Positions 46,719-58,622 of a DNA stretch of 64,000 nucleotides are shown in pieces. The position numbers and the translations under genes were made by a program. Origin of the DNA: Parastagonospora avenae f. sp. tritici 18332-5 (Eukaryota > Ascomycota > Dothideomycetes > Pleosporales > Phaeosphaeriaceae); contig JAFJTR010000021.1 of assembly GCA_022559985.1 (NCBI GenBank), positions 310,001 to 374,000 on the forward strand, in the 5' to 3' direction. The notes below the pieces were generated by a model that did no database searches, was not told the origin of the DNA, and worked only from the letters and a program-made list of their open reading frames with translations. How positions within the stretch are numbered: the first letter of the stretch is position 1; each line of letters begins with the position of its first letter.

Positions 46719-47815
46719 AGCTTGACGTCGTCGTCAGCGAGCGCTGGAGGGGCGGGCGGGCTTATTATGATGCGAGTGCTCGGCGGCTGGTGTGGGGAGA
46801 TCGACGGGCACGTCCATTACATTGCCAGGATTGTTTCGCATGCGGCGAGTCTTCGTCAGCCTGAGGCAGGAGGAGGAGGACAGAAGACAGCACTGAGCAG
46901 CCTACGCACGAGTAGACACGAGTAGACGCGAGTAGATGGTCTAGAGGTCCGGTAGTCGTGCGCCAACAAAGGCGGAGCACCGAGCTCTTGGGTGGATTCC
47001 GCCTTGCTCTGCTAGCACGTCTGCAGGAGTCGGCCGATGCACCGTCGCCCAGTGTTTCGACAGCCAAACCTCTATCCCATCTGCGTGCGTCCCTGGGCCG
47101 CACAAGAAAAGAAAAGCCATCCACCCCCTGCATCACCAATCGGATCGGCAGAGTTATCACGCTTGAGCATGACGAAACCTTGGTCGCTGCGGCGTCGCTC
47201 AGCCGTGACAGGTTCATGACTGGCGCCCAAACATTTGCTCAGGGCCCCGAAGTGGCCGTTGATAGGCTCGAGTAGCATTTGGGCCTCGAACACCAGCCGG
47301 CGAAAGGGCACTTCCGGAGCCCTGCCATCCTCTATCCTCTAACCGTGCATCTGGCACACCTCGCCTGCCACAACTGAACACCACCTCGCGAGCGTTGCGC
47401 CGCAAGAGGGGCACCTCGACCGTTTACAGCAGCTGCGACCCGCCAAATAGCCGCGGTACCATCTACCGCCCTTCAGCTCTGACGGGCGCATTGAACCGCC
47501 TACGCCACCCGTTGACAGGCTTCACACCATCCAAGAGCGCGCACGACACGACCACCCTTCAGCGCCCTTGCCTGGTTGCTGGGTTTGCAGCCTCTCCGCG
47601 GATCTGTGTGCCCTAGCCCGCTGCGCTACCCTCCCGTGTGTATTTGACCGAGCCTGGTGAGTCTCCGCGGCATGGGTCGGACAGTGAAGCCACTATCCTG
47701 ACATCTATGCCTTTTTCCTCTTTTTGTTGTTCATCGTGAAGGCACTATACCCTATGCCACAATCATTCTCTCGTCCATCCGTTCTCGGCAATCTTTGTCT
47801 TTCGCCATTGTGTAG
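46719..47815. promoter_or_regulatory. Divergent promoter region between two Zn2Cys6 genes
   Basis: This 1.1-kb region separates divergent start codons of two Zn2Cys6 regulators. A pyrimidine-rich tract with TTTTTCCTCTTTTTG near 47710 precedes the plus-strand gene. No intervening gene was seen. Confidence 0.45.
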
Positions 47816-50383
47816 ATGGATGCTTACAATACGGACCGAAGCAGCCTCATGGTTCTGGAAACCCCACTACTACGGGTTAGCCGCCCGGTGGCCGCTTGCT
47901 CGCGATGTCGTGCCGCCAAGGTCAAGTGTGATGGAAAACTGCCCGCCTGCACAGCATGCGAGAAGTCAAATCGCGCTGCTGAATGCTCTAGCACCAACGA
48001 CCAGTTTGCACGGGGCAAGGAGAGGAGCTATGTCGCAACTCTGGAAGCCAGAGTCGAGAGACTTGAGAAGAGGCTTGCCGAGCAAAGAGCAAGGCGAAAA
48101 TCCTCAGTCTTGATGGTCGACATGTCAGAAAACTCGACCTCTCGAAGGACATCAGCCGACACTGTCAAAGGCAAGCCCGTCAGCCAGCGCGCCGCAAGAC
48201 GGAAAGAGGCAGTAGAGATTGACGATCTAGTCTCAGGATTTGGTCTTCTGTGAGTATCTTGATATGTCCATTCCTTCTGCGCTAATATTGCAAGCGCCGT
48301 CAATGCCACCGCAAGAGACTTCTATGGCTTCACGACTGAGATGTCGTATGCCAGATTGATCCAGTCGGCAAGCACAAAGGAGCCGCTGCCTCAGGGGTTG
48401 ACCAAAGCTCTGCCGGAACGACATGCTGCAAATCCACTTATCCAGCATTACCTGAACAACGTATTTACAGTCCTTCCTGTTTTCGAGGAGACTACTTTGT
48501 ACTCATCAATGGACGCCATCTACCAACCAGGCAATAATGCCACATCTTGGGACCGATGGACTGTGCGCATGGTACTGGCCATTGCTTCACTGTCCCAATC
48601 TGAACAGCGTGGAGACACCTTCTACTCGGATGCAGTGGGCCACGTCAATGCAGCACTTGAGAATGCTGAAGATGTCTTGCACCCCGGCTACGTCGCCAGC
48701 ATTCAGGCCTTAGTACTTTGGACCATATACGCTACCATGGACCCACATCATTTTGACAGCTGGACCTTGATTGGTGCAGCATCTCGCGCCATGGTAGACC
48801 TCGGGATCCACCAAGATCCTTCAAAGAACGTGGCAATCTCCAAGGCCAAGTTGGAGATCCGGAGAAGAGTGTACTGGTGTGTCTACTCGCTGGATAGGTA
48901 AGAAAATAGGTACATCTGCCAGGAACCATGCTAACTATGTATCAGGTCGACTTCTCTCGTTCAGACGAGAGCTTTTTCCTTCTCGGATGAAGCGGCCAAC
49001 GTTGGGTTTCCTTTCAATGTTAACACGACATCGCCGAAGTATGCGTCGCCACAGTCCCAGGTCTTCCAGCAATCATTCGATTCCGCCCTTGACATGTTTA
49101 GGATACGTGAGATCCAGTCCGAGTGGTACATGGACCTGTTCCACTCCGGACGCGAATCGTGGCAGGACCCCTATCCATACATCTGGAAGCAATATACCCG
49201 CATGTCGGAGTGGTTCCAAGACATGCCTCAAAGCACATTACCCGCCATTAGGTCATTCTTCGAGCTTGAGCTGCTCTATAGCTACGTCTATATTCTGTCA
49301 CCAAGCCCGCGCATACCGCATATACACGAGTATGCTCAGCGACTGATTTTCGAGCATTGCATAGCGTATGCCACGAACCTTTTGTCCCTTCTCAACAAGC
49401 CGGCGAACACAACAAAACCACCAGTGACTTTCTACGATGCTATGCGAGCATACATGACTGGGCGTCAGTTCGTCGATGTTCTATCACGCAACATGGACGT
49501 TATCTTAGACCCAAGACCACCGATACCACCAGCGCCAACTGAACCACAGGTAGATTCCGAGGATCCACTCGCACCACCATCGCAAATAAGACCACCACCA
49601 TTCCCTTCGCCATTACTTTCGGAAGGACAGATGACGCCCGCAGACCCCACAACGCGAGCCATTAACGCCATCAATGACTTTACTTCTGTTCTTTCAAACT
49701 TCGGTCTCCGTTTTGGCTTTACACACTGGCGTGATCGATTCCAACGCGAGTCTGCTGCTTTGACCGCACAGCTATATCACCGCAACTCAAGCTCTCCACA
49801 TGCCTCGCCTGGCGCACCGCAAATCGCACCGCCAGTAACATATCCCCCACAATGGGTGCCGATGCCCTCTGTATCACCACAAGCACCGCAACTTGTATAT
49901 GGCAACCCCACAACTCCGCCAGCGCTCTTCCCTCAGCAACCAAGCCCATTTTCGAGTTCAATGTCGTACAACAGCAACCCATTCGATGCGCAAACGAGCC
50001 CCCATCAATCCCACATGTCCTACGAAGGCTCGACTCCCAACCACCAGCAGATGTGGGGTACTCCCTCGCCGCAACCCATGCCAGACATGCCGCAGCCAAC
50101 TGAAGGCAGGAAGAGGCAGGCATTGGTTTATGGCGCCGGCATGCAAAACCAAGGCCACAGTCCCGGCGCTGCACCAGTGCAAGCCCCAGAGACTGGTAGC
50201 TGGATTCCCCAGCAACAGCAGCAACAAGTGCAACAACAGCAGCAACAAGCACAACAACAACAGCAACAAATGCATCACCATCAGCAACACTCATCCCAAG
50301 ATAACGGCAATTGGACACAACAAGTACCGCAAACTCAACCAGACTCGAGTACATGGAATCAAGGCAACGTGCACTGGGGCTGA
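47816..50383 (+). CDS. Zn2Cys6 transcription factor with C-terminal polyglutamine
   Basis: Three exons, 47816-48249, 48295-48897 and 48946-50383, give 824 residues. Introns are 45 and 48 bp (GTGAGT/CAAG, GTAAGA/TCAG). The zinc cluster uses cysteines 28, 31, 38, 45, 48 and 57 (CSRCRAAKVKC, CTACEKSNRAAEC), then a basic coiled coil (ATLEARVERLEKRLAEQ). A fungal_trans domain spans about 190-540 (VRMVLAIASLSQSEQR, LIGAASRAMVDLGIHQD, EIRRRVYWCVYSLDR). The C-terminal 250 residues are Pro/Gln/Ser-rich and include a polyQ block near 50205-50290, coded by mixed CAA and CAG. Its size and glutamine-rich tail suggest an activator. Confidence 0.88.
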
Positions 50384-50839
50384 AAACATGTGTACTCGCC
50401 ACGACAGCGGTGTACCGCAAATCGCACGCCGACAGTCAAGGCCATTCTTGCGTACGTAGCACGGGCGAACACCGCATACACACGGGGTCAACCACTAGAG
50501 TCAGCGCCCTGCAGCGTCTAGCCCCAACGTCAAAACGTTGCCGACATGTCCCCGATTTTGTAACTCCGAACGGACGCTGGCTTCTTTTGCGGCTTTGTTC
50601 TATTAGGGCTGTTTTGACTAGCGCGGCGCAGGAGGGATACGCTAGCCGAGTCAGAAGACGGCGGCTCGTTGCGAGACCCAGCGGCGTGCATGTTCTGAGT
50701 TCTGGGTTCTGGGGCAGAGGGTCGGGGTGTAGAATAGTCAGTGAAGGGAAATGATTCACTTGGTCAGTGAAGCGAGATGGGGGGTTGTGGCATGTGATTT
50801 AGCTTGCTTGCATTTGCTGCAGATGATGTGCTTTATTCA
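50384..50839. other. Convergent intergenic region, no gene seen
   Basis: This 456-bp gap lies between the 3' ends of the polyQ regulator and the Vps9 gene. No feature was recognised. Confidence 0.5.
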
Positions 50840-53395
50840 CTATGGATTCGCCAGCGCGAGACAGGCATCGACTGCTAATCCGACACTGTACACTCGTTAG
50901 CTTCAGCTTCTCCAGCAATGTATGATAAGTTTGGCTTACCGTCCTTCCTTCAACCGCACCACGTCGTCGATGACGTCCCTATCTAACTGCGGAAACATAC
51001 CCTGCAGCGTCTCGACGACAACTTTGTGCTCTTGCAGCTGTATCTTCCTCGCTTGTTCTGTTTCTGCAGAGGCTTGGCGCGCTGCTGCGTCTTCTGCAGA
51101 CATGCGCTGGCGCTGCTGATCCTCTTGGGATGGGCGTTGCTTCTCACTATACTGTGGTTGAGCCTGGCCGGGGAATTCACTGGACGCTCGAGGAGGCTGT
51201 TGTGGACGAGGGGTGTTGTTTGAACTTGCTTGAGGCGTACTTACTGGCCCAGTCGAAGGAGCACTGTGAGTGTCTGTGTCCGAGAAGATACGACCAATCG
51301 TACTCAGCGGCCGTTGTATGGTACGCAGTAGGCCTGCTACAGCAGCATTCTCCTCCTCCGGTTGGTCGGCTTCAGCCTTGCGGTCCTTGACGCTGGTCGA
51401 TCGCCGTGGTGTGGCGCGCTCTGCTTCCATTGAGTTCCGCGTTGTGACCTCGGGACGCAGCGGTGTGCCTTTCTCTGAGAGATGATGGTAATGTGGTGAG
51501 GGCATGCGCCGATGTCCGGGTGTGCTGGGTTGGAGATGGCTGGGACCTGCTTCGGCCTCAGCTTCAGCTTCTGCGTGACGTTCGGCGATGGCGGAGACTG
51601 CGGCTTCGACACTTTTCTCGAATTCTTCGTCGGTCACTGTGAGCGATGTCTTGTCAAGACCTTCAATAAATTGGACGGCGCCCATCAGGGATGAGATGTA
51701 GTAGCCAGCCTCGCCACCCAGCTTGTCCTGATTCCGGAATCGCAGGATGTATTGTACGTTCGAGACGAGGTGGTCCGGGTTCGCCTGCAGCACGGTATAG
51801 ATCAGAAGTGGTACAAAGGCGTCCGCCGACTGATCAGATTTTGATGTCCTTAGGAAGCCGAAGATGACTTTGCAGCAGTTCAAAACACATATGATCTTGT
51901 CTCTGGGTGCTCGATAGCTTTTGATCTTGAGAAGTTCTTGTTGTGCCAGGTTCAAGAACTTCCTTCCCTTATCACCAACAGGCTTGATGTCCAGATGCTC
52001 TTCCTTGACCCACTTGTAGATGCGCACCTTTTGTGCGAGCACCTCATCACGCTCAACATCTTCTTGATGCTGCCCTCTGCGACCCGGACCTGGAGGATCC
52101 TGCCTCCGTCGACCTTTTCTTGGTGACGCTGGCTCTGGTGGAGGTATCGCGGGCGAAAACGTCTGGTTGTACAGTCGGTTCATGACGAGCTTCTCCATGC
52201 CTTCTCTTGCATTGTCAAACTCGGCATCCGACACAGTCCGCCATACTTCGCATTGCGCCATCTTCTTTGTGATGAACTCAAGGAAATCGCCAATGATCTT
52301 GACCTGCTCATGCACCATCCATTGCTTCTTGCCAAACTCGAGCAGGAATGAGCGTAAGAACTTTGCGACGGGGTCGGCGGTGCGATGTCGCAGCTGCTCC
52401 AGGAATCGGTGAAAGTCGAAAGGCAGGTCTGGCTCGGGCTCGGGCACCGGTCGCGCTGGCTGGTATTTGGGCGCATGTGCACTAGGCGATGAAGGCTCCA
52501 CGAAGGACGAGTTCGTGCCTCCGCGATATAGTGAGGAGGTTCGGGGCGGCGGTGACTGTGGCGATTTCACCGAGGATGTGTCGTCTGTGGGTGTTGGCAG
52601 GGGCTTGTCGACTGGTACTAGACTCGACCTGCGGGGTGGGAAGTTGGCGGACGGCGATTCGAGCATTGGACTGGCCAGCTCCAAGCGGGGCGACATGATC
52701 TCTTCCTCGCCAGGGCCGCCACCCTCGTGTGCGAATTGGTCCATGATGCTCTGGATCTCAGACTGCGAGTCGCCAGCTTCGACTGCATCGTGTCCACCGT
52801 CAAAGTTCCCTGCATAGTCTGCAGCAGCTGCATCTTCCGACGTTCTCCCGTTTGTTTTTCCTTGCGACATGGGCGACGTCGTGCGGCTGGGCGCATTGCT
52901 AGTGTTCAGATACTTGTCATCTTTCGGAGGCGGAGGTGGAGGTGAAGGTGACCGTATGGCCACCTTGCCTGCTGCTTTGGACTGCGATTCGGGAGGCGGT
53001 GTTGAGGCGAGGTCTATCAGGTCGGCTTGGGTTGTGACTTCTTCCACCGGCTCCGTCTCGACCTGCTGCGTTGCTTCGAGCGGGGGCTTTGCGGCTCCCT
53101 CTGAGCATTTCACTGCTGGCTTCTCTTCAGAGTCCACATGCTTGTCGGCGTCTTCCCCGCCCGTCTTCGAAGAATCATCCACGTGCTCTGCCTCAGGGTC
53201 CATGGCCTGCCCCACCTCAGCCGTGTTACTCGCAGCATGGCTCGCCTCCTGTGTCTTGGTTTCACTTCCGGAAGGCGCTTCCGGAGCTGCTACCTTCTTC
53301 TCACCATCTTCACTCTCTACCGCCTGTTCGAGGACATGTTTGGTGGTGGCGTCTGGGCTTGCGTCGTGTTGCGGAGTAGAGTGCGGAGGAGACAT
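50840..53395 (-). CDS. VPS9: Vps9-type Rab5 guanine nucleotide exchange factor (VPS9 plus CUE domains)
   Basis: Two exons, 53395-50940 and 50885-50840, give 833 residues. The 54-bp intron (50939-50886) falls inside the CUE domain. The first ~320 residues are disordered and Pro/Ser/Glu-rich. A helical bundle (FHRFLEQLRHRTADPVAKFL) leads into the VPS9 domain at about 450-590: CVLNCCKVIFGFL, SADAFVPLLIYTVLQANPDH, GEAGYYISSLMGAVQFIEG, which carry the conserved Asp and Tyr. The C-terminal CUE domain reads VVETLQGMFPQLDRDVIDDV and ends VDACLALANP. Yeast Vps9 activates Vps21 (Rab5) at endosomes, and its CUE binds ubiquitin. The N-terminal extension is much longer than in yeast. Confidence 0.92.
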
Positions 53396-53691
53396 ACAGC
53401 AGAATGTTGCAGCAGTGGAAGGCGCGAGGTATGTGGTCTTGCTCAGTTCAGTCCGTGTCCATGGAGGTGCAGTAGAGCTTCAGCAAAGCTCGAAACGAAG
53501 CCTATGACGCGGGAAACGGGTTTACAGTGAAGTGTCGAGCTGCGCCCAGTTGGGGATGCCGCATGATCTTAGTCTCGTCGGCACTCGAGACGCGAACCTC
53601 CGTGTCACAAACGCTAGTGCCCGCACGCGCTCTAGGCCCAAATCTGCGCCTCAACACCAACGCTCTATCACCATTTTCCATCGCTGTCGAC
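53396..53691. promoter_or_regulatory. Short divergent promoter, Vps9 / ASNSD1-like gene
   Basis: Only 296 bp separate the two start codons, so the genes probably share a bidirectional promoter. The plus-strand frame is open upstream of 53692, but MCGIL is required for an N-terminal Cys nucleophile. Confidence 0.5.
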
Positions 53692-55437
53692 ATGTGCGGT
53701 ATCCTCTGCTCCATCAGTCGCAATGGCTTCATCAGTCCTAATTCTGCGACGCAGCAGCTATTACAGAATAGGGGCCCTGATAGCACTGGCCAGCATCAGG
53801 TAGTGCTGGACGCGATGCAGGAGAATCATGACGCAGCATTTCCACTCCATGCATCCTTTCTGTCCACCGTACTATCACTGAGGGGCTCATCAATCGTCCA
53901 GCAGCCTCTCCGGGATGAGCCAACAGCTTCAATACTCTGCTGGAACGGCGAAGCATGGAGCGTGGGTGAAACCCCTGTGACAGGCAACGACTCTCAACTC
54001 GTCTTTGACAAGCTTTTGGCGGCTTCCTCTGGGACTTCTGAAACCGAAAGGGCAACAAATGCGGTTGTAAGCTTACTATCTAGCATCAGGGGCCCATATG
54101 CTTTTGTCTTCTATGATGCACCCAACAAGCTCATGTATTATGGCAGAGACTGCCTGGGTAGGCGATCACTGTTGCGCAAGTCGACGCCAGACGACACTCT
54201 CATCCTTTCTAGTGTCTGCGATAATGCCGATGGCGAGTCGTGGGCAGAGGTAGAAGCTGACGGCATCTACGTTGTCGATCTGACCTCTCTCTCCTCAGGC
54301 GAACTCTCGTCCTCAACCAGACACGTTCCTCATTCGCAGTCCTTCGCGGTGGAAGAAACACGACTCTCTTTTGTAGGTGAGTCTCTCGTACGCTGTGCTT
54401 GCTGACTATCGTAGACCTTACCGTTTCCACGGATGAATCGCGTCACTCTTGAGAGTGCATCATTTGACTTTGGAGAAGTGGATCGCCTCAAGCACTCGTT
54501 GCAGAGAGCTCTAAAACTTCGCACTCAACATGTGCGCGAAGCCGTTATAGGCACAGACACACATGAGGCGAATATAGGCATTCTTTTCTCCGGTGGCCTT
54601 GACTGCACAATCCTAGCCCGACTTTGTCACGACTTGATCCCGCTCAACGAGCCTGTGGATCTGCTCAACGCAGCGTTCGAGAATCCGCGCATTCATGCAA
54701 AGCTAGATGACGGTGAAAGTCCGTATGAGCTTTGTCCGGATCGAATTACTGGTCGCGCCTCATTCGCCGAGTTGCTGCAGGTCTGTCCTGGCCGCCTCTG
54801 GCGGTTTGTAGAGGTCAATGTACCCTATACAGAGACCGTGGCGCATCGTACCAAAGTCATGACGCTCATGCATCCGCACAACACCGAGATGGATCTGTCC
54901 ATATCCTACGCTCTTTACTTCGCTTCACGGGGCACAGGCCTCGCCAGTACCTCGGAGAGCGATGAGGCAAAGCCATACACGTCCCAAGCGCATGTCTTGC
55001 TCTCCGGACTTGGCGCCGACGAGCTCTTTGGAGGGTATCAACGTCATGCAACAGCCTTTGCACGACAAGGCTACCCTGGTCTATTCGAAGAGCTCCAGCT
55101 CGATTTCAACCGCCTAGGCAAACGTAATCTTGGCCGCGATGACCGAGTCATCAGCAATTCTGGTAAGGAAGTGCGCTTCCCCTTCTTGGATGAAGACTTC
55201 ATTGCACTCGCGCTCCAATCTCCGGTGCAAACGAAATGCGACTTCGGCAACCCCCAAGCCCTTGATTCCGAGGACCCAGCGCACTTTTTGGAGCCTGCGA
55301 AGCGTGCACTTCGAGGCATGGCGTGGCAACTCGGCATGAAGAAAGTGGCTGCTGAAAAGAAGCGAGCAATACAGTTCGGTTCTCGCACTGCTAAGATGGA
55401 GACGGGCAAGACTAAGGGGACGCACGTCCTCGCTTGA
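53692..55437 (+). CDS. Asparagine synthetase domain-containing protein (ASNSD1-like)
   Basis: Two exons, 53692-54372 and 54415-55437, give 567 residues. It starts MCGIL, exposing Cys2 as the glutamine amidotransferase nucleophile after Met removal; NRGPDS follows. The second half has the PP-loop SGGLDC, HNTEMDLSISYALYFASRG and LLSGLGADELFGGYQRH, all typical of the Asn-synthase fold. Layout and divergence fit the ASNSD1 family rather than canonical asparagine synthetase, so asparagine-making activity should not be assumed. The 42-bp intron uses GTAGGT at 54373. The better-looking GTGAGT four bases later would shift the frame into a stop. Confidence 0.88.
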
Positions 55438-55787
55438 AAGGTTCGTTGCTCGTTTTCTTCTATTCCTGGCAATGATTATATTCCGAGCAAATGGTGGAGA
55501 CACCAGTGCATCCCTCAATCTACACAACGCACTTGGTGTCACTGACATCACATTAAAAGGCAAGTCTGAGCCACACAGACAAAAGCTGATTGTACACGCA
55601 ATGAAGGTGTGAAACTCTGCTAACATGAACTACACAGAAACAACAACAACACGACAAGAATGTTTCAAAAACAACAAGGATCAGTTACGCGTCGAACCTG
55701 CTCTGCAATGCAGCCCGTTCAGAGCCACCGATGTATGAGAAAAGCCAGGCCTGCTGTCCCAAGAACATGCAATGCCGCAAACGTCAG
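55438..55787. other. Convergent intergenic region, no gene seen
   Basis: This 350-bp gap lies between the 3' ends of the ASNSD1-like gene and the Cys-rich secreted protein gene. No feature was recognised. Confidence 0.5.
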
Positions 55788-57248
55788 TCAATCGCCAGCA
55801 CCAGATTTGTGACCTCCTCCAGCCCTACCACCTCCACGACCTCCACCTCCTGCCTTGTTTTCCACATCTTGTGCATCGACTGCATCCGATGAACGTGCCT
55901 CTGACCTTGCAACGTTGTGGACTCGCACCGCTTTACTCGTGTGCACATCTTTGTCCGCGATATCCGCCTCGGCAACCTTAGCTTCCGTACCAGGCCAACA
56001 CTTCGGTCCTTCTGAAGATCTGGCACATGATTCTCCGGGTTTGCAGCAGATTCCCATGCAGCATTCTCCAAATACCTCGGAAGAAAACGCGACTGCGCGG
56101 ACGGCGTTACCCAGGACGACAATATGCTTGAACACGCCTGGGACGCCGAGTCTAGCTTCGCCGTTTCCAGTAGGACTTGGCAAAGTCGCATTTCCCGTCG
56201 CTGTCGGCCTCACAGTAACCATGCTTCCTGTGTAGATTCTAGGATCGGTACCGTTTTTGGCGTCTGCTGGTGCGCATGTATAAATCTTGGTGCCATCGTT
56301 CGATTCCCCATAGGCACATTGCCGTCCGTCGCTACACACAATCGCTTCCCCGGGACAGCACGCCTGTGATTTCTTGTCAAAGCAAAGGTTGTCGCCGCAG
56401 CGCTCTTGACCTGCGGGACATGTAAGGGCTGCTGCCTTTGCAGGAAGCACGAAGGGGACTAATGTTGTAGGGATCGGTGCTGTAGTAATATTCGGCGAGG
56501 CGTCCGCGCGCGGAACAATATGTGCGCCTAGAATGGTAGCTCGTAGTGACAAAAGATTTAGGAGGAGCTTCGGGATGCCAATTTTCTGAGCGTTGCTCTT
56601 CGCTGGATGCCACAATTTTGTCGTAACACGAGCGGGACTTGACGCTACGGTTGTCATACTCGCAGTATGCTCACCACCCTTTGCCTGCGTCATAAGACTG
56701 TTGTGCGATGGAATCGCATAGCTCACCCCTGATGGGAGAGCGTACGCGGAAGTCCTGACATCGGCGATGTTCGCGGTTTGCGTCGTTGTCTTCTTGTTCT
56801 TCTTCTTCGAGGCAGTCTTGTGCTTCGAAGTTGTGGTGACAGAGTCGTCGCGATCGTTCACGTCTCCATCGGCTGCGCTCTGCGTTGTCTTTGCCTTTTT
56901 TGTTGCGGCATGCTTTGAACTCTTGCGCAGCTTGCCCGTCTTCGTGCCATAGCTAGGCATCAGGAGGTCCATCGCTTGTGTCTCTGACGGCACAGATGAA
57001 TCTGGTGAGCGTTGCATGAAGGAGAGAAAGCGTGCAAAATTGGGCAGTCCTCGGCTCGGCTGTGGATTGGCGGTCGCGATGGATGAGTCTTCAGCGGGTG
57101 TGCTGGTGGCTAGGGCGAAGTTCATGGTCGGTGTTAATGCGGGTATAGCTGTAGAAAGCGGAGAGATATCCACTTCGGACTTGGTTGTTGATGCTGGGCT
57201 ATTGGCAGCGATGAGGGGTATGATAAACAGTAAAGACTTGGGGAACAT
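55788..57248 (-). CDS. Cysteine-rich secreted protein, function unknown
   Basis: A single exon of 486 residues. It starts with a signal peptide (MFPKSLLFIIPLIAANSPA). A long Ser/Thr/Lys-rich region (KKKNKKTTTQTAN, KSSKHAATKKAKTTQ) precedes a Cys-rich block at about 285-335: LTCPAGQERCGDNLCFDKKS, ACCPGEAIVCSDGRQC. A second Cys cluster near 390-415 reads FGECCMGICCKPGESCARSS. The C-terminus is Gly-rich (GGGGRGGGRAGGGHKSG). The Cys-rich block resembles extracellular knot-like modules, but I recognise no named family. A hydrophobic stretch near 360-380 is possible but short for a membrane span. Confidence 0.7.
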   Translation of the reverse strand: MFPKSLLFIIPLIAANSPASTTKSEVDISPLSTAIPALTPTMNFALATSTPAEDSSIATANPQPSRGLPNFARFLSFMQRSPDSSVPSETQAMDLLMPSYGTKTGKLRKSSKHAATKKAKTTQSAADGDVNDRDDSVTTTSKHKTASKKKNKKTTTQTANIADVRTSAYALPSGVSYAIPSHNSLMTQAKGGEHTASMTTVASSPARVTTKLWHPAKSNAQKIGIPKLLLNLLSLRATILGAHIVPRADASPNITTAPIPTTLVPFVLPAKAAALTCPAGQERCGDNLCFDKKSQACCPGEAIVCSDGRQCAYGESNDGTKIYTCAPADAKNGTDPRIYTGSMVTVRPTATGNATLPSPTGNGEARLGVPGVFKHIVVLGNAVRAVAFSSEVFGECCMGICCKPGESCARSSEGPKCWPGTEAKVAEADIADKDVHTSKAVRVHNVARSEARSSDAVDAQDVENKAGGGGRGGGRAGGGHKSGAGD

Positions 57249-57613
57249 GAAATACTCGATTATGAATGCTTTTAGAGAAAAGAAATATCGCGGTGATCCT
57301 CAGGTTTTAAGTGCATTGTTTACATCACGTTCGCGTGCTTCACAGTCATGGATGACAGTCACGATGTTCATGCCACCTCTCGGCCTTGAAGACTAGAGAG
57401 TTCTTGAATGCGTGTAATACAAATTTGATAATTGCTGGCTTCAAAAAACGGCGGATGCTCCAGTGTGCTTTGTAAATTGCAAGCCAGCGAAGAGCAATAA
57501 GTCACTTCCAGAGCTGTGAAGCCTGACTGGCTCCATAGTGGCGAATCACATGCCGCAGAATCTTCCAGCCACATCTGCACCGCCACAATACGTCATCTGG
57601 CCTCGAACATATA
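57249..57613. other. Divergent intergenic region
   Basis: This 365-bp gap lies between the divergent starts of the Cys-rich secreted gene and the small acidic protein gene. No other feature was seen. Confidence 0.45.
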
Positions 57614-57913
57614 ATGTCTGCCTGCGCTGCGACTTGTCCAAACACACACGCAAAGCCAAACTTCCTCCAACCTTCAAACATTCCCAACGGATCAAACGCC
57701 GCCACAATGCCTGTCCCCATGAACTCCGCAACCTCCGACAAGTCCCCCGCTTCGTCAGCGACAGCGCAAACCAGCCAAAATGCCAGCAACACATCCACAC
57801 AGAGCGTAGCGAGCACGTCGCACACTGAGAAGACGGAGCAGGAGAAGGAAGCTGAGAGACTTTACGAGGAGCGCATGGAGGAGGAATACGCCAAGCGCGA
57901 GGGTGGTGCTTAG
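57614..57913 (+). CDS. Small acidic-tailed hypothetical protein
   Basis: A single exon of 99 residues. The first ~65 are Ser/Thr/Ala-rich and disordered. The last 30 form a charged helix (EKEAERLYEERMEEEYAKRE). From memory, similar short proteins with this tail occur in other fungi, which makes coding likely, but I cannot name a function. An internal Met at 57707 is an alternative start. Confidence 0.55.
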   Translation: MSACAATCPNTHAKPNFLQPSNIPNGSNAATMPVPMNSATSDKSPASSATAQTSQNASNTSTQSVASTSHTEKTEQEKEAERLYEERMEEEYAKREGGA

Positions 57914-58031
57914 CCATGTGCGCATTGCACTAAGTCGTTCTACACCACGACTTGTTCAGATTCCCCTTTGGTATAAGATTGATACCCCTATACAATACAA
58001 TACAATTCCCACCCAGAATCTCCAGTTATTC

Positions 58032-58622
58032 TCATGCTCCCGCCAACGCCTTCTCCACCAACTCCCTCGGCCGTCCCTCCATCCCCATGCCCAACGCCAA
58101 CTCATGCCCCCTCTCTGTCATCTTCCCCCACGTCTTCCTCAAAATCCCCAATATCTTCGCCTCATCATGTTCCTTCTCAAATTGTTCGAATTGATCGTCC
58201 AGAAAGACCAGACACGCAACGTCCTCCAATACCTGCGTTTCCTCGTCCGCTTTCAAATCTTCCTTGCGTATCAGCGCGCCCACGCGCTCGGCTGTTTCCT
58301 CGTCGTAGCCCGAGTTTATGCAGATCTCGCTGACGAGCGAGGCTTGTCGCTTCTTCAGGAATGTGCGCCAGGCATGGTACCCGGGACGGGTCATCGGGTA
58401 GGACGAGCGTGGGACTTCCCAGCGGCGGAAGTGCTGGGCGCGGATTGCGAGGCGTAGGTGTTCGGGACTATCAGATGCCCGTTTCTCGAGGTATTCATTG
58501 CATTTCTGTGCATAATGTAGCTCGTAGGGCATCTCGGTGCCATCGGCGAGGGTGTGTTTGTTCGGGTCTTCCGCGTGGGCGGAATCGATTGCCGCAAGGG
58601 CTTTTTCGAAGGGCGTGGTCAT
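58032..58622 (-). CDS. DUF4202 family protein
   Basis: A single exon of 196 residues, normal for the family. Recognisable blocks are FEKALAAIDSAHAEDPNKH, YAQKCNEYLEKRASDSPEHL, LAIRAQHFRRWEVPRSSYPM, GYHAWRTFLKKRQASLVSEI, and the acidic stretch ACLVFLDDQFEQFEKEHDEA. The His and Asp pattern (AQHFRRW, then ACLVFLDD) resembles HD-like metal sites, but catalytic function has not been established to my knowledge. It is usually a conserved single-copy cytosolic protein in fungi and bacteria. The start codon at 58622 gives the expected N-terminus. Confidence 0.88.
   Translation of the reverse strand: MTTPFEKALAAIDSAHAEDPNKHTLADGTEMPYELHYAQKCNEYLEKRASDSPEHLRLAIRAQHFRRWEVPRSSYPMTRPGYHAWRTFLKKRQASLVSEICINSGYDEETAERVGALIRKEDLKADEETQVLEDVACLVFLDDQFEQFEKEHDEAKILGILRKTWGKMTERGHELALGMGMEGRPRELVEKALAGA

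Noticed and set aside
49719..50420. Minus-strand frame of 233 codons opposite the polyQ regulator tail
   Set aside because: It is the antisense of the CAA/CAG repeats and Pro-rich coding sequence; its Leu/Val runs come from that composition.
52869..53530. Plus-strand frames of 212 and 130 codons opposite the Vps9 gene
   Set aside because: They are antisense shadows of the disordered, Glu/Pro-rich N-terminus of Vps9.
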